A stretch of 62,500 bases of DNA from Clostridiales bacterium (GTDB taxonomy: Bacteria; Bacillota; Clostridia; Christensenellales; CAG-138), in contig CAKJYC010000067.1 of assembly GCA_918244965.1 (NCBI GenBank), positions 1 through 62,500 on the forward strand. Direction: 5' to 3'. Below are positions 15,912 through 24,120 of the stretch, in pieces. The notes beneath the pieces are model-generated. The model ran no database searches, was not told the origin of the DNA, and was given only the letters and a program-made list of their open reading frames with translations. Position numbers and translations under genes: made by a program. Numbering within the stretch: position 1 is the first letter of the stretch; every line of letters begins with the position of its first letter.

Positions 15912-16475
15912 CTAAACCTCCCGAAAGACCAGTTTGACATTGTATTCGAGTTCCCGCCACGCGTCGGTCTCCTTGAGACCGGACAGCAGCTTCAGAATGC
16001 TGCGGTAGTACCACGCATGCTGCTTCGGATCCTTTTGATTGAACGCGCTCCACAGCGCGTCGCCCTGCCGGAGCCAGTTGCGGCGGAAGGAGCGCATGTT
16101 GGCGAGCTTGTCGCCGAGCCAAAGAACCTTCACGCCCGGATCGCTTGCGTTCGCCAGCACCTGCAGCGATTCCTCCTTGCGGATGCGCCAGGTATCGGAG
16201 GGCGGCAGCTCGGAGCGCTTGTCCTCGGTTTCGGCCGCGACGAGCGCCGCGACGCGCGGACCGAACGTTTGTCCGATCTCCTCCGCGGTGACGTCCGTAT
16301 CCTCCACGGTGTCGTGCAGCACGGCTGCGGCAAGCACCTCCGCGTCCGAAGTGATCGTTGCGCAGATCGTCGCCACCTCCATGGGATGAAGGATATAGGG
16401 CAGGCCGTCGCCTTTTCGGATCTGTCCCTGATGCGCGTTGACGGCAAACGCGATCGCTTGTTCAAATACGGTCAT
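15912..16475 (-). CDS. HD-domain protein, likely small alarmone (ppGpp) hydrolase
   Basis: A 187-residue HD phosphohydrolase resembling the hydrolase half of Rel/SpoT and MESH1. The diagnostic residues are present: AHQGQIRKGDGLPYILHPMEVA (His15, Arg20/Lys21, His30), LHDTVEDTDV (His54-Asp55) and LGDKLANMRS (Asp and Asn). The synthetase domain is absent and the length matches small alarmone hydrolases. The start at 16475 follows GGAAAGAGGAA. It is the first gene of a two-gene operon with the STAS-kinase. Activity on (p)ppGpp is inferred from motifs. Confidence 0.82.
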   Translation of the reverse strand: MTVFEQAIAFAVNAHQGQIRKGDGLPYILHPMEVATICATITSDAEVLAAAVLHDTVEDTDVTAEEIGQTFGPRVAALVAAETEDKRSELPPSDTWRIRKEESLQVLANASDPGVKVLWLGDKLANMRSFRRNWLRQGDALWSAFNQKDPKQHAWYYRSILKLLSGLKETDAWRELEYNVKLVFREV

Positions 16476-16521
16476 CGGTTCCTCTTTCCGCGCGCTGTCC
16501 GCGCAACCTTTTCTGCATATC

Positions 16522-16550
16522 ATTATATACAAATCTGCAGAGGAGCGCAA
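16522..16550 (-). promoter_or_regulatory. Promoter of the HD / STAS-kinase operon
   Basis: Minus strand: TTGCGC (16550-16545), 17 bases, TATAAT (16527-16522). A CTGCA/TGCAG inverted repeat flanks the -10 region (about 16513-16540) and could be an operator. Confidence 0.65.
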
Positions 16551-16626
16551 GAGCGACCATACGACCGAACGGGCGCTTTCATCGTCCGAAGCGCCGAAAA
16601 ACCCCGAAAAATCTGAAAATTGGGGC

Positions 16627-16655
16627 TTGACAAGCGGCGGACCTGTCATTATAAT
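16627..16655 (+). promoter_or_regulatory. Consensus promoter of infC-rpmI-rplT
   Basis: TTGACA (16627-16632), 17 bases, TATAAT (16650-16655): a perfect sigma-A promoter. Confidence 0.93.
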
Positions 16656-16661
16656 ATCTGT

Positions 16662-16785
16662 GGTTTTAAGCAGAGCGCCCGCTCTCACCTGCCGGCAATT
16701 GCGCCGCGTCACGGTATATGGATCGCAACAGCAATCAAAGTGGGTGCATTCTGCGCCCACTATTTTTCTTAGGAGGTGTTTTTTC
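16662..16785 (+). promoter_or_regulatory. infC/L20-type leader with attenuator
   Basis: A leader of about 120 bases separates the promoter from infC. Its end contains a strong terminator: GTGGGTGCA (16740-16748) pairs with TGCGCCCAC (16752-16760), then TATTTTTCTT. It lies just upstream of the infC ribosome site. This arrangement matches the r-protein leaders that control infC-rpmI-rplT in Bacillota, where L20 binding favours termination. I did not check the full Rfam structure. Confidence 0.8.
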
Positions 16786-17295
16786 ATCGCTACGCAGGAC
16801 ATGCAGATCAACGAAGAGATCCGCGACCCCGAAGTTCGTCTGATCGACGAAAACGGTCAGCAGCTCGGCATTATGGACGTACGCGCCGCACAGCGTCTGG
16901 CGGACGAGCGCGAACTGGACCTTGTCAAGGTGTCAAGCAACGTGCCCCCGACTTGCAAGCTCATGGATTACAGCAAGTACCGCTACGACATGCTGAAACG
17001 CGAAAAGGAGCAAAAGCGCAACCAGAAGATCATCGAGATCAAAGAGATCCGCCTTTCCGCCACCATCGACGTGCACGACATGGAGGTCAAGGCAAAGCAA
17101 TGCGATAAGTTCCTGCGCAACGGCGACAAGGTGAAGGTGTCCATCCGCTTCCGCGGCAGACAGATCACCAAGGGCGAAATGGGCGAGGACGTCATGGAAG
17201 CATTTTACAACATGGTGTCCGACGTCGCGGTGAAGGAACGTCCTCCCAAGCAAGAGGGCAGAAACATGTTCATGGTGCTTGCACCGAAAAAGTAA
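16786..17295 (+). CDS. infC: Translation initiation factor IF-3 (ATC start)
   Basis: IF-3, 169 residues, checks start-codon/initiator-tRNA pairing and prevents subunit joining. The N-domain (INEEIRDPEVRLIDENGQQLG) and C-domain (KIIEIKEIRLSATIDVHDMEVKAKQ, IRFRGRQITKGEMG) are both present. The only start correctly spaced from AGGAGGTG (16771-16778) is an ATC at 16786; the first ATG at 16801 is 24 bases away. Rare start codons are a known feature of infC and allow IF-3 to repress its own translation. Confidence 0.95.
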   Translation: MATQDMQINEEIRDPEVRLIDENGQQLGIMDVRAAQRLADERELDLVKVSSNVPPTCKLMDYSKYRYDMLKREKEQKRNQKIIEIKEIRLSATIDVHDMEVKAKQCDKFLRNGDKVKVSIRFRGRQITKGEMGEDVMEAFYNMVSDVAVKERPPKQEGRNMFMVLAPKK

Positions 17296-17322
17296 TCGAA
17301 AGAATTCTCAGGAGGAAGAACA

Positions 17323-17520
17323 ATGCCGAAGATCAAAACCCATCGCGGCGCAGCAAAGCGTTTTTCCGTGACCAAGTCCGGCAAGATCAAGCGCGCCAAG
17401 GCTTATAAGAGCCACATTCTCACCAAAAAGTCCACCAAGAGACTCCGCGGTCTGCGTCAGACCGGCTACATCGCCGAGGAAGAACAGAAGAAGGTCCGCG
17501 AGCTGATTCCGTATAAGTAA
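17323..17520 (+). CDS. rpmI: 50S ribosomal protein L35
   Basis: Ribosomal protein L35, 65 residues. [33 protein letters not shown] is the family N-terminus. It lies 27 bases after infC and 14 before rplT, each with an AGGAGG site, in the conserved infC-rpmI-rplT operon. Confidence 0.98.
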   Translation: MPKIKTHRGAAKRFSVTKSGKIKRAKAYKSHILTKKSTKRLRGLRQTGYIAEEEQKKVRELIPYK

Positions 17521-17534
17521 GGAGGAAACAAACC

Positions 17535-17894
17535 ATGGCAAGAATTAAGAGAGCAGTCAACGCCGTTAAGAAACGCCGTAAGGTCCTCCGCGCAGCCAAG
17601 GGCTACTACGGAGCAAAGAGCAAGCAGTATCGCGCCGCTTCCCAGCAGGTCATGAAGTCGATGGCATATGCCTACGTCGGCAGAAAGCTCAAGAAGCGTG
17701 AGTACCGCAAGCTGTGGATCGCCCGTATCAACGCAGGCGCCCGCATGAACGGCACCACCTACAGCCGTCTCATCAACGGCCTGAAGCTCGCCAACGTCGA
17801 CATCAACCGCAAGGTCCTCGCCGACCTCGCGATCACCGACATGAACGCGTTTGCGAACCTCTGCGAGATCGCAAAGGCCGCCCGCAACGACTGA
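17535..17894 (+). CDS. rplT: 50S ribosomal protein L20
   Basis: Ribosomal protein L20, 119 residues, needed for large-subunit assembly and the likely feedback regulator of this operon. [29 protein letters not shown] and [23 protein letters not shown] are diagnostic. A terminator follows 17 bases after the stop. Confidence 0.98.
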   Translation: MARIKRAVNAVKKRRKVLRAAKGYYGAKSKQYRAASQQVMKSMAYAYVGRKLKKREYRKLWIARINAGARMNGTTYSRLINGLKLANVDINRKVLADLAITDMNAFANLCEIAKAARND

Positions 17895-17911
17895 GCTTTG
17901 CACAATCGGAG

Positions 17912-17940
17912 AAACCGCTTGCCCGGCAGGCGGTTTTTTT
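17912..17940 (+). terminator. Terminator of infC-rpmI-rplT
   Basis: AAACCGC pairs with GCGGTTT around a GC-rich apex and continues into a seven-T run. Confidence 0.85.
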
Positions 17941-17947
17941 GTATAAT
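17919..17947 (+). promoter_or_regulatory. Promoter embedded in the rplT terminator
   Basis: TTGCCC (17919-17924), 17 bases, TATAAT (17942-17947). The -35 lies inside the terminator stem and the -10 directly after its T-run. It would drive the CPBP protease gene. Confidence 0.6.
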
Positions 17948-17977
17948 GATCGCAGAAAACGAAAGGGAGGGACGGCC

Positions 17978-18745
17978 GTGGAGAAGAACGCGAACAGAGC
18001 GGATCCCTGGACGATGCTGCTTGACGCCGTGCTCGTGCCCGTGTGCTTTGCTGCCGGGGTAACGGGCGGCGGATGGGCTCTCAAAGCGCTCGGCTGTCAG
18101 GACGACGCGGCAACGTTCCTTATCGAGCTCGCTTTGGCGCTCGTCTGTTTCCTGCTCTTTCGCAGGGTCGTCCTGCGCGGCGAACGGCGTCCGCTGTCGG
18201 CGGCGCGGCTTTTGTTCTGTCTGCTGTGCCTCGGCGCGCCTTTTCTTGCCGACGGCGCGATCGCGATCATCGGCGCTCCGCTGAAGAGCGTGCCTTCGGA
18301 GATCCTGTTCGCGGCGCTTGCAGGGCTTGCCGTCGGGATCGCGGAGGAGACGGTCTTTCGCGGCGTCGTGTTCAACCGGCTACGGGAGGGCCTCGACGGC
18401 CGCAGGCACGGGCTTATCCTGTCCGCGCTGCTTTCGTCTGCCGTTTTCGGGCTGCTGCATCTTCTGAACCTGACGACACAGCCGCTTGTGACCACGCTGA
18501 TGCAGATGTATTACGCCTTTGCGGCGGGCGTCGGCTTCTGCGGGATCTATGTCCTTTCGGGGACGCTTCTTCTTCCGATCCTGCTGCATGCGATCGTGGA
18601 TGTCTGCCATTTTCTGCCCGCTGCAGACTGCGCGGCGCCGGCGGCGTCGTTTGATCCGGTCCTGTTCGGGCTTTCGACGCTGCTCCTTTGCGAGGGCGTC
18701 GCCGCGCTGCTTGTTTACCGGCGAAAAACGGCGAACGGCGCGTGA
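17978..18745 (+). CDS. CPBP-family intramembrane metalloprotease
   Basis: A 255-residue multi-helix membrane protein of the CPBP (CAAX protease/bacteriocin-processing, Abi) family. The active-site motifs are present: EETVFRGVVFNRL (EExxxR), FGLLHLLNL (FxxxH) and HAIVDVCHF. The start is taken as GTG at 17978, eight bases after GGGAGG; the first ATG (18014) would trim 12 residues. Family members cleave membrane peptides or self-protect against bacteriocins. No bacteriocin gene is seen nearby, so the substrate is unknown. Confidence 0.85.
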   Translation: MEKNANRADPWTMLLDAVLVPVCFAAGVTGGGWALKALGCQDDAATFLIELALALVCFLLFRRVVLRGERRPLSAARLLFCLLCLGAPFLADGAIAIIGAPLKSVPSEILFAALAGLAVGIAEETVFRGVVFNRLREGLDGRRHGLILSALLSSAVFGLLHLLNLTTQPLVTTLMQMYYAFAAGVGFCGIYVLSGTLLLPILLHAIVDVCHFLPAADCAAPAASFDPVLFGLSTLLLCEGVAALLVYRRKTANGA

Positions 18746-18754
18746 AATCTGCGG

Positions 18755-18783
18755 TTGACAGACGCGGATTTGTGCGGTACAAT
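18755..18783 (+). promoter_or_regulatory. Promoter of pheST
   Basis: TTGACA (18755-18760), 17 bases, TACAAT (18778-18783). Confidence 0.88.
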
Positions 18784-18789
18784 ATCCCT

Positions 18790-19034
18790 TGCGTTGAAGG
18801 TGTCAGGTACCGTCCGAACGCAGTGAAAGAGAGCCTCCGCCGCGGCTGAAAGCGGGGGAACAGGGCACGGACGGGAAGGTTCAGCACCGGAGCATCCGCA
18901 AAACGGTACTTCGTTTCCGAAAGGCGGCGCGTCCTCGCGTTATCGGGGGATCGAGAGAAGGACGCTGTCCTTAACTTGGGTGGTACCGCGGAAAGGCTTT
19001 TTCGTCCCATGCGCTTGCATGGGATTTTATTTTT
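18790..19034 (+). promoter_or_regulatory. T-box leader, phenylalanine specifier
   Basis: A T-box riboswitch occupying the 304-base gap before pheS. The T-box core GGGTGGTACCGCGG is at 18978-18991. A terminator follows: TCCCATGC (19005-19012) with GCATGGGA (19017-19024), then a T-rich tract. The likely specifier triplet is TTC at 18880-18882 (Phe), in the sequence GGTTCAGCACC. Uncharged tRNA-Phe would pair with it and prevent termination, raising pheST expression. Confidence 0.92.
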
Positions 19035-19049
19035 GTAAGGAGGAACAGT

Positions 19050-20075
19050 ATGGGAATGACGATGCAGGAGCTGCGCGAGCAGTTCTATGAGAATCTGCAG
19101 CGCGCGAACGCCGCCGAGGCGTTTGAGGAGCTGCGCGTCCGCTACCTCGGCAAAAAGGGCGAGGTCACCGGGCTGTTGAAGAATATGGGCGCCATCGCAC
19201 CGGAAAAGCGCAAGGAATACGGCGCAATGGTCAACGCGCTGAAGGAAGAGGTCGAAACGAGCATCCGTAAGCGCATCGAGGAAGCGCATCGGAAGGAGCT
19301 GGAGCGCAGGATCGCCGCGACCGAGCGCTACGACCTGACGCTTCCGAGCGCGCTCAAGGAGGGCAGTTATCACCCGATCACGCTGGTCCAGCGTGAGGTG
19401 GAGCAGATCTTCGCGTCGATGGGCTTCACGATCGAGGATTACGACGAGGTCGTTGACGATTATCACTGCTTCGAGGCGCTGAACATCCCGAAGCACCATC
19501 CGGCCCGCGACATGCAGGACACGTACTATCTGTCCAACGGCCAGCTTCTGAAAACGCATACGTCCGCCGCGCAGAACGCGATCATGCGCAAGTACGGCGC
19601 GCCGCTTCGCGCGATCTTTCCGGGCCGCTGCTTCCGAAACGAGAGCACGGACGCCTGCCACGAGAACACGTTCTTCCAGATGGAGGGCATCATGATCGAC
19701 GAGAACATCTCGATCTCGAACCTGATCTACTTCATGAAGACGATGCTTTCGGAGGTCTTTCAGCGCGACGTCAAGGTGCGGCTCCGGCCGGGCTTCTTCC
19801 CGTTCGTCGAGCCGGGCTTCGAGCTGGATATCTCCTGCGCGATCTGCGGCGGCAAGGGCTGTCCGTCGTGCAAGAACAGCGGCTGGCTTGAGCTCTGTCC
19901 CTGCGGCATGATCCATCCGAACGTCCTGAAGGCGGGCGGCATCGACACCGAAAAGTACACCGGCTTCGCGTTCGGCCTCGGGCTGACGCGGCTTGCCATG
20001 ATGCGTTACGGGATCAAGGATATCCGCGACCTGAACAGCGGAAATCTCAAGGCCCTCGACCAATTCGTGAAGTAA
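19050..20075 (+). CDS. pheS: Phenylalanine-tRNA ligase alpha subunit
   Basis: PheS, 341 residues, the catalytic subunit of the alpha2-beta2 synthetase. An N-terminal coiled coil (about 1-90) precedes the class II core. Motif 2 is near GRCFRNESTDACHENTFFQMEG and motif 3 is GFAFGLGLTRLAMMRYGI. A CAICGGKGCPSCKNSGW segment near 265 is a Cys-rich insertion found in this family. The start at 19050 follows AAGGAGG. T-box controlled and followed by pheT. Confidence 0.97.
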   Translation: MGMTMQELREQFYENLQRANAAEAFEELRVRYLGKKGEVTGLLKNMGAIAPEKRKEYGAMVNALKEEVETSIRKRIEEAHRKELERRIAATERYDLTLPSALKEGSYHPITLVQREVEQIFASMGFTIEDYDEVVDDYHCFEALNIPKHHPARDMQDTYYLSNGQLLKTHTSAAQNAIMRKYGAPLRAIFPGRCFRNESTDACHENTFFQMEGIMIDENISISNLIYFMKTMLSEVFQRDVKVRLRPGFFPFVEPGFELDISCAICGGKGCPSCKNSGWLELCPCGMIHPNVLKAGGIDTEKYTGFAFGLGLTRLAMMRYGIKDIRDLNSGNLKALDQFVK

Positions 20076-20087
20076 GGAGGCAGAACC

Positions 20088-22451
20088 ATGAAAGTTTCCA
20101 TGAACTGGATCTCGGAATTCGTTGACCTCTCCGGTCTCGATCTGGACGATCTGATCCATCGCTTCACACTGTCCACCGCAGAGGTGGAGGACGTCTGGCA
20201 TCTCGGCACCGAGATCAACGGCGTCGTCGTTGCCGAGATCAAAGCGGTCGAAGCGCATCCCAATTCCCAAAAGCTCCACCTTTTGGAGCTCGACCTCGGC
20301 GATCATACCGACCGCTGTGTGTGCGGCGCGCCCAATGTGCGCGTGGGCATGCGCGTGCCGTTTGCGCCGTTCGGCGCGTCGGTCAAGGGCATGACGATCG
20401 GCGAAGCCACGATCGCGGGCGTCGTGTCCCGCGGCATGTGCTGCTCGGCGGCGGAGCTCGGCATAGCGGATTCGTCAAGCGGACTACTGGAGCTGCCGGA
20501 GGACGCGCCGCTCGGACGGCCCGTCAAGGAGCTGTACGCGTTCGACGACGTCGTGTTCGAAGTGGACAACAAGTCGCTGACGAACCGCCCCGACCTGTGG
20601 GGCCATTACGGCATCGCGCGCGAGTTCTCCGCGATCGCGAAGCGGCCGCTGAAGCCTCTGGCGCTTGACGATCTGTCCGCGTATGACGCGCTCGATCCGG
20701 TCCCGCTCGGCTTTATCGACCCGGAGCTGTGCTGGCGCTATTCCGCGATCCGCGCCGATCACATTACAAAGAAGGTCAGCCCGATCGATATGCAGATCCG
20801 CCTCTATTACTGCGGCATGCGCGCGATCTCGCTTTTAGCCGACCTCACCAACTACGTCATGCTGGAGCTCGGTCAGCCGACGCACGCGTTCGATTCGCGC
20901 ATGGTCGGCACGATCGGCGTACAGCGCTTCCCCGAACCGTTCACGTTCAAGACGCTTGACGATACGGAGCGGAAGATCGACCCCGAAACGCTGATGATCA
21001 CCAGCGACGGCCATCCCGTCGCGGTCGCGGGCGTCATGGGCGGCTTGAACAGCGAGATCGTTGCCGACACCGATTCGGTCACGCTCGAATGCGCGACGTT
21101 CTCGGCGGTCTCGGTGCGCAAGACGTCGAGCCGCATCGGCCTTCGCACCGACGCGAGCATGCGCTATGAAAAGACGCTCGATCCGGAGCTTTGCGAGACC
21201 GCCGCGGGCAGATTCTTAAAGCTGCTTCGCTCGATCGACCCGGAAGCGAAGGTCACGAGCCGCTATACCGACTGCTGGCAGTATCACTATCCTCAGATCG
21301 AGCTGCATTTCGACAAGGCGTTTGTCGATCGCTACACGGGCATCGACATTGCCGACGCACAGATCAACGACACGCTGACGCGGCTGGGCTTCGCCGTCAA
21401 GGAGGACAACTCCGTGTTCGACGTGAAGGTCCCGTCGTGGCGCGCCACCAAGGACGTCACGATCCCGGCGGACGTCATCGAGGAGATCACGCGCATCTAC
21501 GGCTACGACAACTTCAAGATCGAGACCACAATGAGCGCGCTGCGTCCGGTCAAGCCGCTGACCGTCAAAGCGGACGAAGCCGCGATGAAGGACGCGCTGG
21601 TGAAGACCTTCGGTCTGCACGAGGTCCATACATACCTCTGGTGCGACGCGAAGAAGCTGAACGATCTTTCGATCCCGCTGCCCGACAACGTGCGGCTTTT
21701 GAACGGCATGAACCCGGACGCGACGATCCTGCGCACGGCGATGATGCAGACGCTGCTGCCCGTGCTGAAGGAGAACCGCTTCTACGCGCCGGCGTTCGGC
21801 GTGTTCGAGATCGGCCGTACCGTCAAGGGTCAGAAGCCGGACGGCACCGCCAACGAGCGCAGAACGCTCGGCGTCGCGCTGCTCTCGCACGAGAAGGAGC
21901 GCACCGTGTTCCTCTCCGCGCGCGACATGATCGCGGCGATCCTGTTCGACATGCGCCGCAAGCATCCGACGTTTGAGCGCGTCGCGCCGGTCAACGCGTG
22001 GGAGCATCCGGCGAACACCGCGGCGATCCTCTTAGACGGCGTCACGGTCGGCACGATCTCGACCGTGCATCCGGAGGTCGCGGCGGAGATCGACAAAAAG
22101 GCTGCGCTTGTAACGCTGGAGCTCGACATGGACACGCTTGCAGAGATCGCACCCGGCGAGCTGCACTACCGCGAGGCGTCGCGCTTCCCCGGCATCGACA
22201 TCGACCTGTCGTTCGTCGTGGACAAAAACGCCACGTTTGCCGACGTCACCGGTCCGTTCTATGCGGATCGCGATGAAACGCTTGCGGGCATTTCGCTGGT
22301 CGATATCTACGAAGCGGACGTCAAGAGCATGACGGTCCGGCTGTCGTTCGTGTCGCCGGTCAAGACGCTCCAGAAGGCCGAGGTGCAGGCGTACATCGAC
22401 CGCATCCTTGCCGTTCTTGCGGAAAAGAACATCCGTCTGCGTACAGTATAA
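20088..22451 (+). CDS. pheT: Phenylalanine-tRNA ligase beta subunit
   Basis: PheT, 787 residues. Domains in order: tRNA-binding OB fold (about 40-150, AHPNSQKLHLLELDLG), B3/B4 editing domain (about 210-385), B5 (about 400-475), a degenerate catalytic core (about 485-680) and the C-terminal anticodon-binding FDX-ACB domain (about 695-787, YREASRFPGIDIDLSFVV). Length and order are normal. It is 12 bases behind pheS. Confidence 0.97.
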   Translation: MKVSMNWISEFVDLSGLDLDDLIHRFTLSTAEVEDVWHLGTEINGVVVAEIKAVEAHPNSQKLHLLELDLGDHTDRCVCGAPNVRVGMRVPFAPFGASVKGMTIGEATIAGVVSRGMCCSAAELGIADSSSGLLELPEDAPLGRPVKELYAFDDVVFEVDNKSLTNRPDLWGHYGIAREFSAIAKRPLKPLALDDLSAYDALDPVPLGFIDPELCWRYSAIRADHITKKVSPIDMQIRLYYCGMRAISLLADLTNYVMLELGQPTHAFDSRMVGTIGVQRFPEPFTFKTLDDTERKIDPETLMITSDGHPVAVAGVMGGLNSEIVADTDSVTLECATFSAVSVRKTSSRIGLRTDASMRYEKTLDPELCETAAGRFLKLLRSIDPEAKVTSRYTDCWQYHYPQIELHFDKAFVDRYTGIDIADAQINDTLTRLGFAVKEDNSVFDVKVPSWRATKDVTIPADVIEEITRIYGYDNFKIETTMSALRPVKPLTVKADEAAMKDALVKTFGLHEVHTYLWCDAKKLNDLSIPLPDNVRLLNGMNPDATILRTAMMQTLLPVLKENRFYAPAFGVFEIGRTVKGQKPDGTANERRTLGVALLSHEKERTVFLSARDMIAAILFDMRRKHPTFERVAPVNAWEHPANTAAILLDGVTVGTISTVHPEVAAEIDKKAALVTLELDMDTLAEIAPGELHYREASRFPGIDIDLSFVVDKNATFADVTGPFYADRDETLAGISLVDIYEADVKSMTVRLSFVSPVKTLQKAEVQAYIDRILAVLAEKNIRLRTV

Positions 22452-22463
22452 AGGAGGCAAAAA

Positions 22464-23213
22464 ATGGCATTCAACGTAGCAAAGGTCACCGACGATCTCG
22501 TGAAATGGCTCAACGACTGGTTCGATGAAAACGGTCCCGGCTGCAACGCCGTGATCGGCATCTCCGGCGGCAAGGACAGCTCGGTTACGGCTGCGCTGTG
22601 CGTTCGCGCTCTCGGCGCGGATCGTGTCATCGGCGTTCTGATGCCGAACGGCGAGCAGTACGACATCAATGTTTCCGAAGCGCTTGTGAAGCATCTCGGC
22701 ATCCGCTCCTATGTCGTCAACATCAAGGACGCGTACGACGGCGTCGTGAACGCGGCGAAGGCGGCGGGCGTGGAGCTTTCCAATCAGTCCTATATCAATC
22801 TTGCGCCGCGCATCCGCATGAGCACGCTGTACGCGGTCTCGCAGTCGTATAACGGCCGCGTGATCAACACCTGCAACCTCAGTGAGGACTGGGTCGGTTA
22901 TTCCACGCGCTACGGCGATTCCGTCGGCGACGTGTGCCCGCTGGGCAAGCTGACCGTCGCCGAGGTCAAGGAGATGGGAACGTACCTGGGGCTTCCCGAC
23001 ATGTTCGTGCACAAGGTTCCGAGCGACGGGCTCTGCGGCAAGACGGACGAGGACAACCTCGGCTTCACCTACGCCGTGCTCGACCGCTACATCCGCACCG
23101 GCGAGATAGACGATCCGGAGACGAAGGCGCTGATCGACCGCAAGCACAAGGCGAACCTGTTCAAGCTGGAGCTGATGCAGACCTTCCGGTACGACCCGAA
23201 CGCGGAAGAATGA
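22464..23213 (+). CDS. nadE: NAD synthase, ammonia-dependent
   Basis: NadE, 249 residues, makes NAD+ from deamido-NAD+, ATP and ammonia. The PP-loop SGGKDSSVTAAL (about 31-42) and the C-terminal VPSDGLCGKTDEDNLGFTY are diagnostic. There is no N-terminal glutaminase (nitrilase) domain, so ammonia is the expected nitrogen source. It follows pheT by 12 bases with AAAGGAGG and overlaps the IclR gene by four bases (ATGA). Confidence 0.95.
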   Translation: MAFNVAKVTDDLVKWLNDWFDENGPGCNAVIGISGGKDSSVTAALCVRALGADRVIGVLMPNGEQYDINVSEALVKHLGIRSYVVNIKDAYDGVVNAAKAAGVELSNQSYINLAPRIRMSTLYAVSQSYNGRVINTCNLSEDWVGYSTRYGDSVGDVCPLGKLTVAEVKEMGTYLGLPDMFVHKVPSDGLCGKTDEDNLGFTYAVLDRYIRTGEIDDPETKALIDRKHKANLFKLELMQTFRYDPNAEE

Positions 23214-23983
23214 CGGTGAAGGAACACGAACCGGTCCGTTCGATCGCAAAAGCGTGTACGATCCTGGACCTTCTGACCGAAGCGAAGCGGCCGCTGTCGC
23301 TCGGCGAGCTGACGCAGGCCACCGGCTGGGCAAAGAGCACGGTCTACGGACTTTTAACGTCGATGCGAGGCTGTAATCTTGTGGAACAGGAGCCGGACAG
23401 CGGGCGCTATGCGCTCGGCGTGCGCCTGTTCGAGTACGGCAGCGCGGTGAGCTCCACGCGCAATATCATCTCGCTTGCAAAGGCGCCGATGGAACGGCTC
23501 GTGAAGGCCGCCGGCGAATCCGCGTCGCTGTCGATGCTCGACCGCGGCGAGGCGCTGGTTTTGACGCACGCGGAGGCGGATTCCGGCTTTCACATCGTGT
23601 CCGAGACCGGCGCGCACCTGCCGTCGTTCGCCACGGCGCAGGGTAAGATCCTGCTGTCCGGGCAGTCGGACGCCGCCGTTCGCCGCATCTTCGAGACGAA
23701 GGCGCAGCCGTTCACGCCGCACACGGTCGCGGACGCGGACACGCTGCTCACCGAGCTTCGGACGGTACGCGAAACCGGCTTTGCGATCGAAAACGGCGAG
23801 TTCAGGATCGGCGTCCGCGGCGTCGCCGCACCGATCAGGGACCACACCGGCGCGATCCGGTACGCGATCGGGCTTATCGGCATGTTCCGCCGTGTCGATT
23901 CGGACGAATTCCGCGCTGCGACCGCCGAGGTCCGAAAGGCCGCCGCCGCGATCTCCGACGCGCTCGGATACCGAACGCATTGA
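23210..23983 (+). CDS. IclR-family transcriptional regulator
   Basis: A 257-residue IclR-type regulator. The winged helix-turn-helix is at about residues 8-70 (RSIAKACTILDLLTEAKRPLSLGELTQATGWAKSTVYGLL). The effector-binding domain follows (LPSFATAQGKILLSG, GFAIENGEFRIGVRGVAAPIRDHTG). The start overlaps the nadE stop, so it is made from the nadE message. Its target is not evident; the deacylase gene downstream has its own promoter and could be one. Confidence 0.9.
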   Translation: MTVKEHEPVRSIAKACTILDLLTEAKRPLSLGELTQATGWAKSTVYGLLTSMRGCNLVEQEPDSGRYALGVRLFEYGSAVSSTRNIISLAKAPMERLVKAAGESASLSMLDRGEALVLTHAEADSGFHIVSETGAHLPSFATAQGKILLSGQSDAAVRRIFETKAQPFTPHTVADADTLLTELRTVRETGFAIENGEFRIGVRGVAAPIRDHTGAIRYAIGLIGMFRRVDSDEFRAATAEVRKAAAAISDALGYRTH

Positions 23984-24025
23984 ACATCCTGCCTCTCTTG
24001 CGCAAGGGGACACGAAGCGAATCCA

Positions 24026-24056
24026 AAGGGACTGCCGTCACGGCAGTCCTTTTTGT
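24026..24056 (+). terminator. Terminator after iclR
   Basis: AGGGACTGCCG pairs with CGGCAGTCCT across a TCA loop, followed by a T-run; it ends the pheST-nadE-iclR unit. Confidence 0.92.
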
Positions 24057-24072
24057 TTTCCCGTTTATGGGA

Positions 24073-24101
24073 TTGCAAGACGGGCGGCAAGGTGGTACAA
24101 T
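24073..24101 (+). promoter_or_regulatory. Promoter of the deacylase-WYL operon
   Basis: TTGCAA (24073-24078), 17 bases, TACAAT (24096-24101). The -10 overlaps an in-frame ATG at 24100, which therefore cannot be the start; the next ATG at 24121 has GAGGAAG upstream. Confidence 0.75.
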
Positions 24102-24120
24102 GGCATCAGAGGAAGCACCT

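Noticed and set aside
18414..20306. A 630-codon antisense frame across the CPBP gene, the T-box and pheS
   Set aside because: It crosses a T-box and a terminator and has no domain features.
24100..24102. ATG at 24100 as the deacylase start
   Set aside because: It overlaps the TACAAT -10 box; ATG 24121 has a ribosome site and gives the family N-terminus.
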